Positions 48,432 to 57,711 of a stretch of DNA of 64,000 bases are shown here, piece after piece. Below the pieces are notes generated by a model. The model was given only the letters and a program-made list of their open reading frames with translations. It was not told the origin of the DNA and made no database searches. Source of the DNA: QKMZ01 sp012965515 (GTDB lineage Bacteria; Cyanobacteriota; Vampirovibrionia; Obscuribacterales; Obscuribacteraceae). Location: assembly GCA_937879965.1 (NCBI GenBank), contig CALFMP010000049.1:372001-436000 (forward strand), given 5' to 3'. Made by a program: the position numbers and the translations under genes. Within the stretch, counting starts at the first letter, position 1. The number at the start of each line of letters is the position of its first letter.

Positions 48432-49895
48432 CTACTCGGCTTCCGGGACGAACGGCGCCCCTTCAACCGTGCTCTTGCCGTTGTAGTCGGAGTCCAGGTC
48501 GAAGAACATGGACAGGAAGGTCGTCTCGAACGAGCCCGAGGGGAGCATGTTCTCGATGACGACTTCCTCGTTCCCCGCCTTGAACCCGAAGTCACTGACT
48601 TGGGCGAAGAGCGCACGCGTCGGACCGGCGCTGTACGGCTCGAAGTACCGTTTGGCGACGCGGTTGTAGAGCCGGAAGACGCGCTGCTTCTTCCGGTTGT
48701 AGTCACCCGGCAGTGCCTGAGGGAAGTGCTTGCCGTAGAACTCGATCGCCCGCGGTTTGTTGACCATGAGCGGAATCTCGTTCTCGCCTTGCGGCAGGAC
48801 AAGCGTCCCATCGAGCACCTTCAGGAGGCTCTGGTTGTACCAGTACGCCTGGATGGCGCCGATCCAGAGGGAGAACTCGCGAGGCAGCTTCATCGCCACC
48901 TCATCGAGGCACCGGTGCGTCGCCGCCTGCGTCACGAGCGAGAACTCGATGGGCATGTTCACGCGGACGTGAACCGGCTCCTTCTGATTGTCCTCACCCC
49001 AACGCTGACGGTTCGGCCCGTACATCAGGATCTGGTGCATGTCCTCGAAGTGAGAGAACTGCTCTCCGAGTTGTGCGCCACGGTTGCGTGCCTCTTCGAA
49101 TTCTTCCCAGCACTTCGCCAGTGCGGCACGCACCTCCTTTGCGAAGTCGGATTCGTCCGGGGCGCCCAGAGTCAGGCACATCCGGAAGGCAGCCAGGGGA
49201 CCCAGCTGCAGGAAGGCGTACCCGAGGAGGTCGTTGGTCTGGCAACGACCACGGCGCTGTTTGCCGTAGGCGTTGGGGAAGCGCCAGTTGTGCGCCTCCA
49301 GCTTCGCGACCTTCTCGCTGAGGTAGCTCGTGATCATCTGCGAGTTCATGCCGGGGACGATGAGCCGGATCTTGAAGTGGTTGCCCTTGAGAGCGCCCAG
49401 CGACAGAGGACCCTGGACGTAGAGCGGGTCCATGATGAACCAGTCACGTCCGCTGAGCTTGTGAGGCCGGCACATCTTCTTCACGATCTCCATCGGGTTT
49501 GCACCCTCCGGATAGCTCTTGAATTCGATGCGCATGCCCTGACCGGTCTCCGCGGTCCTGTCCTTGTTTCCGGCATACGTGATACGCACTTCGCAGCCCT
49601 GGTCCCTGAGTTTGGACCTGAGCAAGTGCTCCGTGTGCCCAGTCGTGAGACCGCGCTTCACCACTTTGACCTGGATGAAACGCGTCGGCGTCTGGGCGTT
49701 CGCGATCTGAGCGGCGCTGAGATTGCTCACGGTGTCAGCCGTGAAGCGAATCCCGTCGAGGCTCTCCTCTTCGACCACGAAGTCTTCGTGGGAGGCTTTC
49801 AGTCGGGCACGCGGTCGCGTCCCTTCTTCGAGCCAGCTGAGCAGAGCCGGCGGCAGGAAGTCTCCGTCGCTCGGATAATAGAACTGAGTTGACAT
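48432..49895 (-). CDS. truD: TruD-family tRNA pseudouridine synthase, 487 aa
   Basis: Minus strand, ATG at 49895 with GAGAAGGATGGTATACC upstream. TruD motifs occur in order: ASHEDFVVEE (residues 34-43), YAGNKDRTAETGQGM with catalytic Asp 112, LGALKGNHFKIRLI, WRFPNAYGKQRRGR, QAYWYNQSLLKVL and, near the end, MLPSGSFETTFLSMFF. In E. coli TruD makes pseudouridine 13 in tRNA-Glu; archaeal and eukaryotic relatives (Pus7) have wider targets. At 487 residues it is longer than E. coli TruD (about 350), with an enlarged insertion in the middle, nearer to Pus7/archaeal size. Confidence 0.9.
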   Translation of the reverse strand: MSTQFYYPSDGDFLPPALLSWLEEGTRPRARLKASHEDFVVEEESLDGIRFTADTVSNLSAAQIANAQTPTRFIQVKVVKRGLTTGHTEHLLRSKLRDQGCEVRITYAGNKDRTAETGQGMRIEFKSYPEGANPMEIVKKMCRPHKLSGRDWFIMDPLYVQGPLSLGALKGNHFKIRLIVPGMNSQMITSYLSEKVAKLEAHNWRFPNAYGKQRRGRCQTNDLLGYAFLQLGPLAAFRMCLTLGAPDESDFAKEVRAALAKCWEEFEEARNRGAQLGEQFSHFEDMHQILMYGPNRQRWGEDNQKEPVHVRVNMPIEFSLVTQAATHRCLDEVAMKLPREFSLWIGAIQAYWYNQSLLKVLDGTLVLPQGENEIPLMVNKPRAIEFYGKHFPQALPGDYNRKKQRVFRLYNRVAKRYFEPYSAGPTRALFAQVSDFGFKAGNEEVVIENMLPSGSFETTFLSMFFDLDSDYNGKSTVEGAPFVPEAE

Positions 49896-50000
49896 GGTAT
49901 ACCATCCTTCTCGTTTGTGGGGACGCGCGCAGCCACCCGAGATGAGTGGTGCACGCGCCCCGACGGGACGATGTGGCTGATGCCTACAGAAAGCGGTGCG

Positions 50001-50768
50001 CTACGCGCGCCATCCGCTAGTGGCTGGGCACAGGGCGAGATACTGCTCGAGCACTTTCAGATCGGTCATGTAGAGGACCGGCGGATAGCCGTCTTCGGTG
50101 AGACGGACGAGCTCTGCCGGATCCACATTCATTTGCCGATCGATGAGCGCTGCCTTCATGCCGCAGGCCAGAGCGCCCTTGATGTCCGCCGTCAGATTGT
50201 CACCAATCATCAGGCATTCATCAGGACGTACGCCGAAGCGTCTGCACGCTTCGTCGAAGATCTCGCGATCCGGCTTCGGATGCCGAACCTCGAAGGAACA
50301 GATGATGTCCTGCCGAGTGAAATACCGACTGAGGACAGTGTCGGTAAACAGACGGCCGGACGGGAACGCCCACAGGTTGCTGATGATGCCCTGGCGAAAT
50401 CCCAGCGACTGCACGAAGTCCAGGACGTCCTGAACTTCAGGGAAAAGGGCGATGCAGTTTTTCTCCTTGCCGATGAGGGTTCGGAACGCATCGAGACGAC
50501 GCGTGTCGAGATCCCACCCGAACGTTGCCGAGGCTTCCTCTGCAAAGAGGGTCTCGTCAGATGTCGGGTTCGTCAAGCAGAAGCGAAGGAAGTCACCAGT
50601 CGGAATCGGGTGCCGGTTGGCACCGATTGGCAGCTGCAGAGGTGACAGAATCACCTGTGCTTCTCCGATGGGTTCGCGGCAGTGGCTCATCCCGAGGGTC
50701 ATCCACATATCCCAGAAGATGACCTTGGGACGCCAGCCTTCGAACAGCTTGGCTACAGATTCGTTCAT
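50001..50768 (-). CDS. HAD-superfamily hydrolase (subfamily IA), 255 aa
   Basis: Minus strand, ATG at 50768 with AAGGAGCTC upstream. HAD motifs: I, VIFWDMWMTL with nucleophile Asp 20; II, IISNLW (Ser 130, Asn 131); III, HPKPDREIF (Lys 165); IV, MIGDNLTADIKGA (Asp 190, Asp 195). In motif I the second Asp, normally the acid/base of phosphatases (DxD), is Trp 22. Dehalogenase-type HADs also lack that Asp, so a reaction other than plain phosphatase is possible. Cytoplasmic. It lies upstream of truD on the same strand with a gap of 105 bases. Confidence 0.85.
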   Translation of the reverse strand: MNESVAKLFEGWRPKVIFWDMWMTLGMSHCREPIGEAQVILSPLQLPIGANRHPIPTGDFLRFCLTNPTSDETLFAEEASATFGWDLDTRRLDAFRTLIGKEKNCIALFPEVQDVLDFVQSLGFRQGIISNLWAFPSGRLFTDTVLSRYFTRQDIICSFEVRHPKPDREIFDEACRRFGVRPDECLMIGDNLTADIKGALACGMKAALIDRQMNVDPAELVRLTEDGYPPVLYMTDLKVLEQYLALCPATSGWRA

Positions 50769-51006
50769 TTTTGAGCTCCTTCATTTTTGAGCTTTAGAAC
50801 TGCCTTCCTGAGACAGGAAGCAGCTTTTCGATTGGAAGGAGCCGTTTCGCAGCTTCGAGTCATCGAACTTTGCGAGACGGTCTATGCGCCCGCCTATGTC
50901 CAGAACCGTTCCGAACATGAGGCGGGCACCCGTCTTAGTGTTTACTCACACTTGGGTCGGGTTTGGGGTGCCCTTCTAAGCGCCCCCGATGGAGACAACC
51001 AGCCGG

Positions 51007-51483
51007 CTACGCTATCCAGCTGAATTCCACCTCGATGCCGTGCGGCACCTTGGTGCTGTGGTCTCCCTTGATGAACGTCAGATGTCCGTGCGGCTTGTAG
51101 CCGAGGGCGAGAATCGCTTCGGCCGCCTTGCGACACGTCTGCGGCATGTGACCGGGCAACGTGGCGACGACGGGCGTCGAATCGGCTTTCTCGGCGGCTG
51201 CCAGGCGGTCGGCGTCGAACTCGATCACTGCGCTCTCGAAATGGTTGCCGCGCCGCGTGAAGCGAACGTGGTTGAGCCCGAGTGCGGAAGTGTCGTGGCA
51301 TTCGTCGGCCAGCTGGGTTTGGGCGGCACGTTGCAGTTCGTTGTCGCGCAGCGGACCGTCATCGCCAAGATTCCGCCGGCCATTGCCGGTGGTGGCGTTG
51401 ACGATGCTGAAGCCTGCGGCAACGAGGGCCTCCACGAGCGTTTGCACGCTGGCGGGAAGCAGGTGTACTGGAACTTTCGACAT
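51007..51483 (-). CDS. Hypothetical protein, 158 aa
   Basis: Minus strand; start 51483 with GGAGACCT upstream, the 83 codons before it rejected. Soluble alpha/beta sequence: VQTLVEALVAAGFSIVNATTG at the N-terminus, a helix TCRKAAEAILALGYKPHGH and terminal strands HLTFIKGDH and GIEVEFSWIA. Three His and two Cys are scattered without a clear metal motif. No family recognised. It follows a long gene-free stretch on its upstream side. Confidence 0.68.
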   Translation of the reverse strand: MSKVPVHLLPASVQTLVEALVAAGFSIVNATTGNGRRNLGDDGPLRDNELQRAAQTQLADECHDTSALGLNHVRFTRRGNHFESAVIEFDADRLAAAEKADSTPVVATLPGHMPQTCRKAAEAILALGYKPHGHLTFIKGDHSTKVPHGIEVEFSWIA

Positions 51484-51715
51484 AGGTCTCCTTCCCCCGC
51501 TTGAGTGAAACGCGTTGTGCGCTCCAGTTCGGCGGTGGTAACAAGATTTTTCTACCGATGCATTCGCGTCTGAGCCTGTCCGCCCAAACGCACGTTCAGC
51601 AAGTGAGAACTGCAACGTCAGTCGTTTGCTAGGCGACGTCGGTCCAGCTCTGATTTGCTGTGGATAGGAGAAGGGCACCGTGCTTATCCCGGAGCGCACT
51701 TGCGTGCGTCCCAGT

Positions 51716-51754
51716 GCACAACTGATAGACACTTGCAGCGTCTACGAGTTGTGC
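51716..51754. other. Perfect double-stem hairpin
   Basis: GCACAACT/AGTTGTGC (8 bp) around TAGAC/GTCTA, 230 bases upstream of the minus-strand start at 51483. CGCAC/GTGCG forms a second hairpin just beside it at about 51695. Either a leader structure of that gene or an unrecognised RNA. Confidence 0.45.
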
Positions 51755-52760
51755 TAAGACATCAGTGCTTTTGAGACGCCTTTACGTTGTTCTCCACCGG
51801 GACAGTCAGTCGGAGAAGAACAGTGAAAGCGTCAAACTTCGTCACACCACTTTTTCCGCCAATTCGAAAAAGGCAGCCACACCAGGTACGTCTTTATCCC
51901 GAGCACTTGAGTGCCGGATGTTTTAGCTGGAAGCTGAGACCTGGATTGATTTAAGGGCTTGTCTTGTTCGTTTTGTGCAAGAAGTAGAAGTGAATGTGAT
52001 CTGACACTAAGAAATTCGACACTTGTCAAGCAAGCCTTTTGTACAAAACGTGAACTAGTAATGCTTTTGAAATTCATGATGAAAGCTGTGAGAGGTCGCG
52101 CGCGAGTTAATCTTGATCTCTTACATTTATTGCAGATGAGCGAGCGCTAATTTCCGCTAGCATTTTGCCCGTGAATGCCTGTGTTGCATTGCTTTACAGG
52201 ATTTATCCTCTGTGGCTGGCTGCAATGGAATGCGCGGCTCTGCTAGGTTTATTTGTCTAAGGTTTTCCCGAATCGATTAAGGGTTGCCCTAGCCAGCGCC
52301 AGATTAGCAAGCTCTTAGATTTGTTAATTCAAAACACAAAGTTCGACTGTTGCACCCCCGCTAACTGCGGTCGCAAAGGTGCGAGATGTATATCTATTTG
52401 TCGTCGCGCCCGATATATGGCGGATTTGAGGTGTCAGTATTATGACGGGCGCGCGCGAGATGTCGTTCAACCTCAACTGGCCCATGGCTTTAGGCCTTAG
52501 TCGTGACATTGCTTTTGGTCCATGCAAATTACTAAGTTCAAAGCATCTTTTCTCTTTCTTTTCTGCAACTGGAGTCCAAATCTAACTGACCTAAAAACCC
52601 CGTCCACCCGGCGGAAGCATTAGATATTCGACCCCTGCAGAGTCGAGAGATTCGAGACGGCTTTTCAAAAACGTCCCGAGTGAAGAGATCTGCGTTTGCA
52701 AGACGCTGATAAATAGACCCCTCAGGTCTTACCTCGTTGTCCCCGGCAGCCGAGGTACCA

Positions 52761-52840
52761 GTCGACATTAGCAAAACCGCGCTCGTTCCCTTGCATGAAC
52801 GAGTGCATAAACACGCGTGCTTATGTCGACCGGGGTCGAC
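52761..52840 (+). promoter_or_regulatory. Structured leader of the metalloprotease gene
   Basis: GTCGACAT (52761-52768) pairs with ATGTCGAC (52823-52830) around an inner hairpin CTCGTTC/GAACGAG (52782-52803). The right arm GTCGAC can instead pair with GGTCGAC at 52834-52840, so two exclusive folds exist close to the ribosome site at 52853. That is the arrangement expected of a switching leader. Confidence 0.5.
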
Positions 52841-52865
52841 CTTAGCCGCCATAAGGAGAATGACT

Positions 52866-54785
52866 ATGATTATTCACAATCACCTCACCCCTCCGACGGG
52901 CGCCAGCGAGGTCACGGAATCCCGTGAACCCAAGAAGGCTCTCGTCGGTATCGTCGATCAGCTGAAGAAGGCAGACGCCGGCGTCGAAGTGGATTTCCAC
53001 GACAGCGGCAGCGTTCGCATCATCAGCACTTCCTCCACCAAGGGCCTGTCGACGTCGCGCTTCGGCAATGACCCCAAGGGTCATGCGCTGCGCACCATCC
53101 GCAACAGCAAGATCGCCAAGCTGCTCGAGCTGTCCGACTGCGAAATCTCCGCCCCCAAGGTGGAAGAGTTCTCGTTCGGCTACCGGGTCGCTTTCAACCA
53201 GGTGCACACCGTCAAGGGTCGTCGCACCGCGGTTCCGGTTCGCGCCGGTTACGTGCACGTGCACATGGCCAAGGACGGCACGGTCTTCCAGATCGTGAAC
53301 ACCTTGCGACATGCCAGCAAGCCGGCTTCGCTCGGCAAGCTGACCACGCGCGCGCAGGCGATCGAGAACGCCAAGGCCAAGCTCGCCGAAATCCTCGCCA
53401 AGGCTGACCTGGCGAAGGAAGAAGCGCAGAAGCAGTCTCCCCTGGGCGACAAGCTCGCGGGCGTCAAGCTTCACCAGGCCATCGCCGGCATCGACCTGTC
53501 GACCCTGAACAACAGCCGCCTCACCCAGCTGATCGCCGAGAACCGCAAGGTTGTCGACCGCAGCTCCAACGAGGTCCAGCTGGTGTTCTCGGCTCACGAA
53601 GACAGCATGGACCCCGTCTACGAGGTCAAGCTGTCGGTCGGTGAACCGCGCGTGCTCTGGGGCTTCCTCGTGAAGGCCAAGACGGGCGAGGTCGTGTACG
53701 ACCGCAACCTGTTGCACTTCGCTGCGCCGGCCGGAACCGGCAAGGCCGTTCAGGTCAAGACCCTTTACCGGGTTCCCGACCCGAACAAGGTGATCGACCA
53801 GGCCGTGAAAGACGGTGTGATCGACACGCTGCCGGACCCGACGGTGCTCAAGAACGAGTACTACCAGGTGTTCGTCGGCGGCAACAAGAGCAAGCCCGTG
53901 AAGGCCAAGGCCGACGGAACCTTCAACTACGGTCCGAAGGATCCGGAGTTTCCGGCGGTCGTCACGTTCTTCGCTCTGAACGTGCAGATCCGGCACCTGA
54001 TCAAGATGGGTCTGAAGGCTCCGTCTTCGCCCATTCCGGTCTACGTGCAGGATCCCGGCGTTCGCGACAACGCGTACTTCGATCCGTCCGACCCGCAGCT
54101 TCGCGGCGGCGTCGGCTCGGGGCTGAAGCGCGGCGGTCTGAACGTCATGATCGCGTTCGACCTGTCGGTGTTCTGGCACGAGGCCGGACACTACTTCGTG
54201 TTCATCCAGACCCCGGGCAATGACTTGCCGGGCGGCGAGGGTGGCGCGATGCACGAGTCGTCCGGTGACCTGATGGCCATCACCTGTGGCTATCTCTTCC
54301 GCATCTGGTTCGCCAAGGAGCTGGGGGAGAAGTTCGGGTTGAAGGACATCAAGGCCGACCGTCGCGTCATCGGCGAGTACGCACTGCCGCCGGATGGTAT
54401 CCGCATCCAGCGGAACACCAAGAAGACGCCGGGCGACAAGACCGGTGAAGTGCACGACGACGGGCTGATCTCGGGCGGCGCTCACGCTGACCTGCTCGAG
54501 GCGCTCTGCGTTGCGGCTGGCGAAGGCAAGGAAGAGGAAGCGATCAACACCTTCCTGTCCATCTACATGATGGCTCTGAGCCTCGTTCCTGCGCACAAGG
54601 TCACGTTCCGCGACATGCTTCGCTGCATGATCACCGCGGACACGAACCTGAACAAGGGAGCGAACCGCAAGCTGATCGAAGACGCGCACGCTGCTCACGG
54701 CATCAAGCTGGCGAGCAATGTCGGCACCGGCGGGGGCAACACTGTCGTGGTCGTCACGCGTCGTCGTCGCAAGAAGACCGCGTAA
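52866..54785 (+). CDS. Thermolysin-like zinc metalloprotease with FTP-type prodomain, 639 aa
   Basis: Start ATG 52866 lies 7 bases after AAGGAG; ATG 52860 is only one base away from it. The N-terminal ~290 residues contain an FTP/PepSY-like prodomain pattern (GYRVAFNQVHTVKG, GYVHVHMAKDGTVFQIVNTL and YEVKLSVGEPRVLWGFLVKA, residues ~105-270). The catalytic part has WHEAGHYFVF with HEAGH at 438-442 and a downstream AMHESSGDLMAI with Glu 464, the gluzincin third ligand pattern of M4/M36 proteases. Such enzymes are normally secreted, but no signal peptide is present here. The last residues are strongly basic (TRRRRKK). Confidence 0.85.
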   Translation: MIIHNHLTPPTGASEVTESREPKKALVGIVDQLKKADAGVEVDFHDSGSVRIISTSSTKGLSTSRFGNDPKGHALRTIRNSKIAKLLELSDCEISAPKVEEFSFGYRVAFNQVHTVKGRRTAVPVRAGYVHVHMAKDGTVFQIVNTLRHASKPASLGKLTTRAQAIENAKAKLAEILAKADLAKEEAQKQSPLGDKLAGVKLHQAIAGIDLSTLNNSRLTQLIAENRKVVDRSSNEVQLVFSAHEDSMDPVYEVKLSVGEPRVLWGFLVKAKTGEVVYDRNLLHFAAPAGTGKAVQVKTLYRVPDPNKVIDQAVKDGVIDTLPDPTVLKNEYYQVFVGGNKSKPVKAKADGTFNYGPKDPEFPAVVTFFALNVQIRHLIKMGLKAPSSPIPVYVQDPGVRDNAYFDPSDPQLRGGVGSGLKRGGLNVMIAFDLSVFWHEAGHYFVFIQTPGNDLPGGEGGAMHESSGDLMAITCGYLFRIWFAKELGEKFGLKDIKADRRVIGEYALPPDGIRIQRNTKKTPGDKTGEVHDDGLISGGAHADLLEALCVAAGEGKEEEAINTFLSIYMMALSLVPAHKVTFRDMLRCMITADTNLNKGANRKLIEDAHAAHGIKLASNVGTGGGNTVVVVTRRRRKKTA

Positions 54786-54815
54786 CAACGGTCTGACGGC
54801 GGGCTGAAGTGACAT

Positions 54816-54871
54816 GCTCGACCTTCGGTGCAAGGCATTGCGCAAGCAGTGCCTTAATCCGAAGGTCGAGC
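54816..54871 (+). terminator. Long nested hairpin after the metalloprotease gene
   Basis: GCTCGACCTTCGG pairs with CCGAAGGTCGAGC (13 bp), then a 4x4 internal loop, then AGGCATTGC with GCAGTGCCT around a GCAA loop. Exceptionally stable; a T-rich stretch (CTTTAGTTCTTTTTC) follows about 10 bases later. Confidence 0.75.
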
Positions 54872-54990
54872 CTCTGTCCTTTAGTTCTTTTTCACAATCT
54901 ACGACCAGCGGTAGGAGGTTAACAAAAACTCTCCTAAGAAGAAGAAAAAAAGTGGCTTGCGTCCAAAACAAGCCGCACAAAAGGGGGTTT

Positions 54991-55704
54991 ATGAGAAAGC
55001 TCGTTATCTTCGAACTCCCCTTTCGAGGAAGGGATGAGTTCTTGCCGCTTGCCGGCAATCCATGTTTCGACGTCAAATGGGTAAAGCCGCAGAACTACAG
55101 CGGTGGCGCCGACGTCATCATTCTTCCAGGCTCCGGTCGGACTATGTCCGACTTGGTCTACTTGCGTGAAAACGGCGGCGACAGGCTGATTCGCGAGCAT
55201 CTTGCCGGAGGCGGTACCGTCGTAGGTATTTGCGGCGGCTATCAGATGCTCGGCGAAAGGCTCTGCGACCCCTTTCTCAAGCAAGGTGAACACACTGAGC
55301 TGCCTGGTTTTGGCCTGCTTCCCATGCAGACCACCTTCGGTCCTTCGATGATGCATTCGCACACTACTGCGCGTCTGTCGCTGGGAACGTGTGAAGGCTC
55401 AACAGTCGAAGGCGTTGAAGTGCGTTCGGGATACAGCGAGGTGACACCCTCTTCTGTATCCGGAGAGCATTTTTCCCATCTATCGCTCAACACCATCGTC
55501 AAGCGTGATTTCCAGAAGCCCAAGCCCGAAGGCGAGCTCATTTGCTTGAGCGTCTCCGGTGTCGAGCAGCTGGTCGACTGGAAGCCCGGTGATGAAAAGC
55601 TGGACGGATTGGTGTCTCGCGACCGCAAGGTCTGGGGCACGTATATCCACCTGATCTTTCATAACCCGGCTTTCTGCCAAACATTCTTCGCGACGATGCC
55701 TTGA
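54991..55704 (+). CDS. Stand-alone CobQ-type glutamine amidotransferase domain, 237 aa
   Basis: ATG 54991 with AAAGGGGG upstream. The sequence matches the C-terminal class I amidotransferase half of cobyric acid synthase: IILPGSGRTMSDLVYLRE, VVGICGGYQMLGE with nucleophile Cys 81, RSGYSEV, and VWGTYIHLIFHN with catalytic-site His 220. The ATP-binding N-terminal half of CobQ is absent and the gene upstream is a protease. It may be a remnant, may work with a partner encoded elsewhere as GatD does with MurT, or may serve a different amidation. The glutamine-hydrolysing residues are intact, which favours function. Confidence 0.82.
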   Translation: MRKLVIFELPFRGRDEFLPLAGNPCFDVKWVKPQNYSGGADVIILPGSGRTMSDLVYLRENGGDRLIREHLAGGGTVVGICGGYQMLGERLCDPFLKQGEHTELPGFGLLPMQTTFGPSMMHSHTTARLSLGTCEGSTVEGVEVRSGYSEVTPSSVSGEHFSHLSLNTIVKRDFQKPKPEGELICLSVSGVEQLVDWKPGDEKLDGLVSRDRKVWGTYIHLIFHNPAFCQTFFATMP

Positions 55705-55781
55705 AAAACAGAAAGCGTACATGCGTCGCCGGCGCGGCGCCTGCCTTCGCTTCTGCGCCAACCAAAAACTAGGACAGCGCC

Positions 55782-56510
55782 ATGTCGTCCTCAAATGACT
55801 CGGCAGTTGCTGCCTCGCAGCTGCTGCCTGCAGATGCAGTTTCGGCTGCAAGCAGCTCTGATATCATGGCGACGGATTCCGAGAAGGACCTCGCGTCAAA
55901 GGGCAATCAAGTGAAACTACTCGTCTTCGACATGGGCCATGTCTTCGTCGACTTCGAGTGGGAAACTGTCTGCAAGGGCTTCTGTGACAGGGCCGGGATA
56001 ACGCGCGAAGAGTTCGCACCGATTCTCAAGCACATCGCTTCACTCGGTTACGAATCTGGACGCGCTGGAACAGCTGATGTCCTGCGCGAAATCAACGCCA
56101 AGGTCGCCGACCTCAATTTGACGGAAGATGAGTTTCACAAGCTGTGGAACGCTACCTTCCGCGAAAATGAGGAGATGGCGGCACTGTTGCAGTCACTCAA
56201 GAAAGACCGCCCGATCTACCTTCTTTCCAACACCAACGACAGTCACTACACTTACCTGGAAAGCACGCACAATGTGTCGCGGCACTTCGAGGAATTGATC
56301 CTCTCCTACCTGGTCGGCTCTGCCAAACCGGAGGAAGCAATCTACCTGGAAGTGCTCAAGCGCAGCGGCTTGAAAGCAGAGGAGTGCCTTTTCGTTGATG
56401 ACCTGCCTGCCAACATCGAGGCAGCCGGAAAGTTGGGCATGAACACAATCCGCTTCGTCGGCATCGCTGATCTGAAAGAGCGTCTGGCTGCTTTCGGCAT
56501 CCGCTGCTAA
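55782..56510 (+). CDS. YihX-like HAD phosphatase, 242 aa
   Basis: ATG 55782 with AGGACAGCG upstream; ATG 55866 would remove a 28-residue Ser/Ala-rich extension. HAD motifs: I, LLVFDMGHVFVDFEW with nucleophile Asp 50 and Gly in place of the second Asp, as in the YihX group (FDLGNV); II, YLLSNTND (Ser 149); III, GSAKPEEAIY (Lys 182); IV, CLFVDDLPANIEAA (Asp 206, Asp 207). E. coli YihX removes phosphate from alpha-glucose-1-phosphate. Substrate here is not proven. It follows the amidotransferase gene by 77 bases in the same direction. Confidence 0.87.
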   Translation: MSSSNDSAVAASQLLPADAVSAASSSDIMATDSEKDLASKGNQVKLLVFDMGHVFVDFEWETVCKGFCDRAGITREEFAPILKHIASLGYESGRAGTADVLREINAKVADLNLTEDEFHKLWNATFRENEEMAALLQSLKKDRPIYLLSNTNDSHYTYLESTHNVSRHFEELILSYLVGSAKPEEAIYLEVLKRSGLKAEECLFVDDLPANIEAAGKLGMNTIRFVGIADLKERLAAFGIRC

Positions 56511-56668
56511 GACAAACACTTTTCGACCGGCAAGGCTCACACGCGCAGTCTGCCAAGACAGGCTGTCTGAGCCCATCGCGGGCGCCAGTTCGTTAGTTCT
56601 GGCGCTTGTCTAAGACCTGGTGTCGGCTGACCTGGCCGGCACCCGCCCTCCCATGGGCTGGAGTAATA

Positions 56669-57010
56669 ATGAACCAAGGACAAAACAAGTACCTCGTAGC
56701 TACCGGCATCTGCCTCTTCCCGGTTTTCGCCGCTACGCCATTCCAAGCTGTCGAAGCGCTCAAAGAGCGTATTCATCAGCGCGGTCAATTGCCCGCACAC
56801 AAGAGCGATCCGGAAATCGGCATGTCGCTCGTCGAGGCTCTGCACGCCGGACGCCTCAACTTCATCGTCATGGATGAAGAGCGCACGCTGCTTCTGGGCG
56901 GCGAGTATCAGGGCAACTACGAGGACCAGGTTAGCCGCAGACTGGCTGACAGTCTGAGAGGGATGCTTTCCGAAAACCTCTACTACCAGACCGATTACCG
57001 CACTGCATAA
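56669..57010 (+). CDS. Hypothetical protein, 113 aa
   Basis: ATG 56669 with GGAGTAATA directly upstream; an open frame further upstream is rejected. The N-terminal hydrophobic stretch (YLVATGICLFPVFAATPFQ) might be a weak signal or membrane segment. The rest is soluble and helical, with an ALKERIHQRGQLPAHK and a strand FIVMDEERTLLLGGEY. No family recognised. It precedes the membrane protein gene at 57072 by 61 bases. Confidence 0.65.
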   Translation: MNQGQNKYLVATGICLFPVFAATPFQAVEALKERIHQRGQLPAHKSDPEIGMSLVEALHAGRLNFIVMDEERTLLLGGEYQGNYEDQVSRRLADSLRGMLSENLYYQTDYRTA

Positions 57011-57071
57011 GCGGTAGCACGGTCCACAACAACAATCCGTTTTCAAACGGAAATTGCCAATGGAGAAATTT

Positions 57072-57509
57072 GTGAAAAACCGTTTTGCAACGTTCCGGAC
57101 GTATCTGGCTTACGCCATCTCGACGCTCGTCGTACTGGCAATCGCGAGCATCTTCAACGTCGGCTCGGAGTTTGTGAGTTTTTACTGGCCCGCTGCGTTT
57201 TTCGCGGTGGCCGGTCTGGACTTCTACAAGAGCCAGGTCGTCGAAGGTGGTGCCTCGGAAGTTCGCGCCTATGCGTGCTCCTCCAGCGTGCTGCCGGGTA
57301 CCTACGTTGATCAGTGGGGCGTCTACCGCGTCGACTATTTCGGCTCGCCGCGTCGCATTCCCACTGCCAACAGCGCAGACCCCGCCACGGCAGAGATGTG
57401 CAACCAGCCGCGCAGCCTCGGTGACAACTACACCGATCGCTTCCTCGGTTACATCTTCACCGCACCGTTCATCCTCCCCGTCAAGCTCTACCAGGCTCTC
57501 ACGCGCTGA
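57072..57509 (+). CDS. Membrane protein, 145 aa, probable GTG start
   Basis: GTG 57072 has GGAG at 57062-57065 with six bases between, better than the in-frame ATG at 57060 or TTG at 57054, whose ribosome sites are poor. Hydrophobic helices at about residues 8-26 and 34-50 (TYLAYAISTLVVLAIASIF, VSFYWPAAFFAVAGLDFY); the remaining ~90 residues form a soluble domain with two or three Cys and DNYTDRFLGYIFTAPFILPV near the end. Family unknown. A strong terminator follows 60 bases after the stop. Confidence 0.65.
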   Translation: MKNRFATFRTYLAYAISTLVVLAIASIFNVGSEFVSFYWPAAFFAVAGLDFYKSQVVEGGASEVRAYACSSSVLPGTYVDQWGVYRVDYFGSPRRIPTANSADPATAEMCNQPRSLGDNYTDRFLGYIFTAPFILPVKLYQALTR

Positions 57510-57568
57510 GTGAGCTAAATCAAAACGCCCAGCCGGGACGTTTTGATGACCGTTAAATCGGCACCTGG

Positions 57569-57629
57569 AGCGAGCCTTGGAAATACACCCCGAATGCAAA
57601 TTCGGGATGTTTTCTTCGGCTCGCTTTTT
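57569..57629 (+). terminator. Nested terminator
   Basis: AGCGAGCC/GGCTCGCT outer stem with inner CCCGAAT/ATTCGGG (loop GCAA), followed by TTTT. A clear end signal for the 57072 gene. Just after it, at 57650, stands CTATAGTATAATC, a possible promoter. Confidence 0.85.
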
Positions 57630-57711
57630 GGGTGATTGTTCTATGATGGGCTATAGTATAATCAGAATGCAGTTATGTATGCGGATCTCGTCTCCAACAC
57701 TTTTTTTGAGG

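Larger units (their letters stand above)
51484..52865. other. Gene-free stretch of 1.4 kb
   Basis: No ORF above about 100 codons has a ribosome site or recognisable product. The ends carry strong folds (51716-51754 and 52761-52840, listed separately); the middle, 51900-52600, is AT-rich and shows nothing I can name. Confidence 0.5.

Noticed and set aside
48600..49892. 430-codon plus-strand frame opposite truD
   Set aside because: The minus strand carries all TruD motifs in order; the plus frame is a shadow.
52842..55076. 744-codon minus-strand frame opposite the metalloprotease gene
   Set aside because: It is fully antisense to a gene with clear catalytic motifs, has no family features and Arg/Leu/His/Val-biased text, and exists because the sense gene avoids codons complementary to stops.
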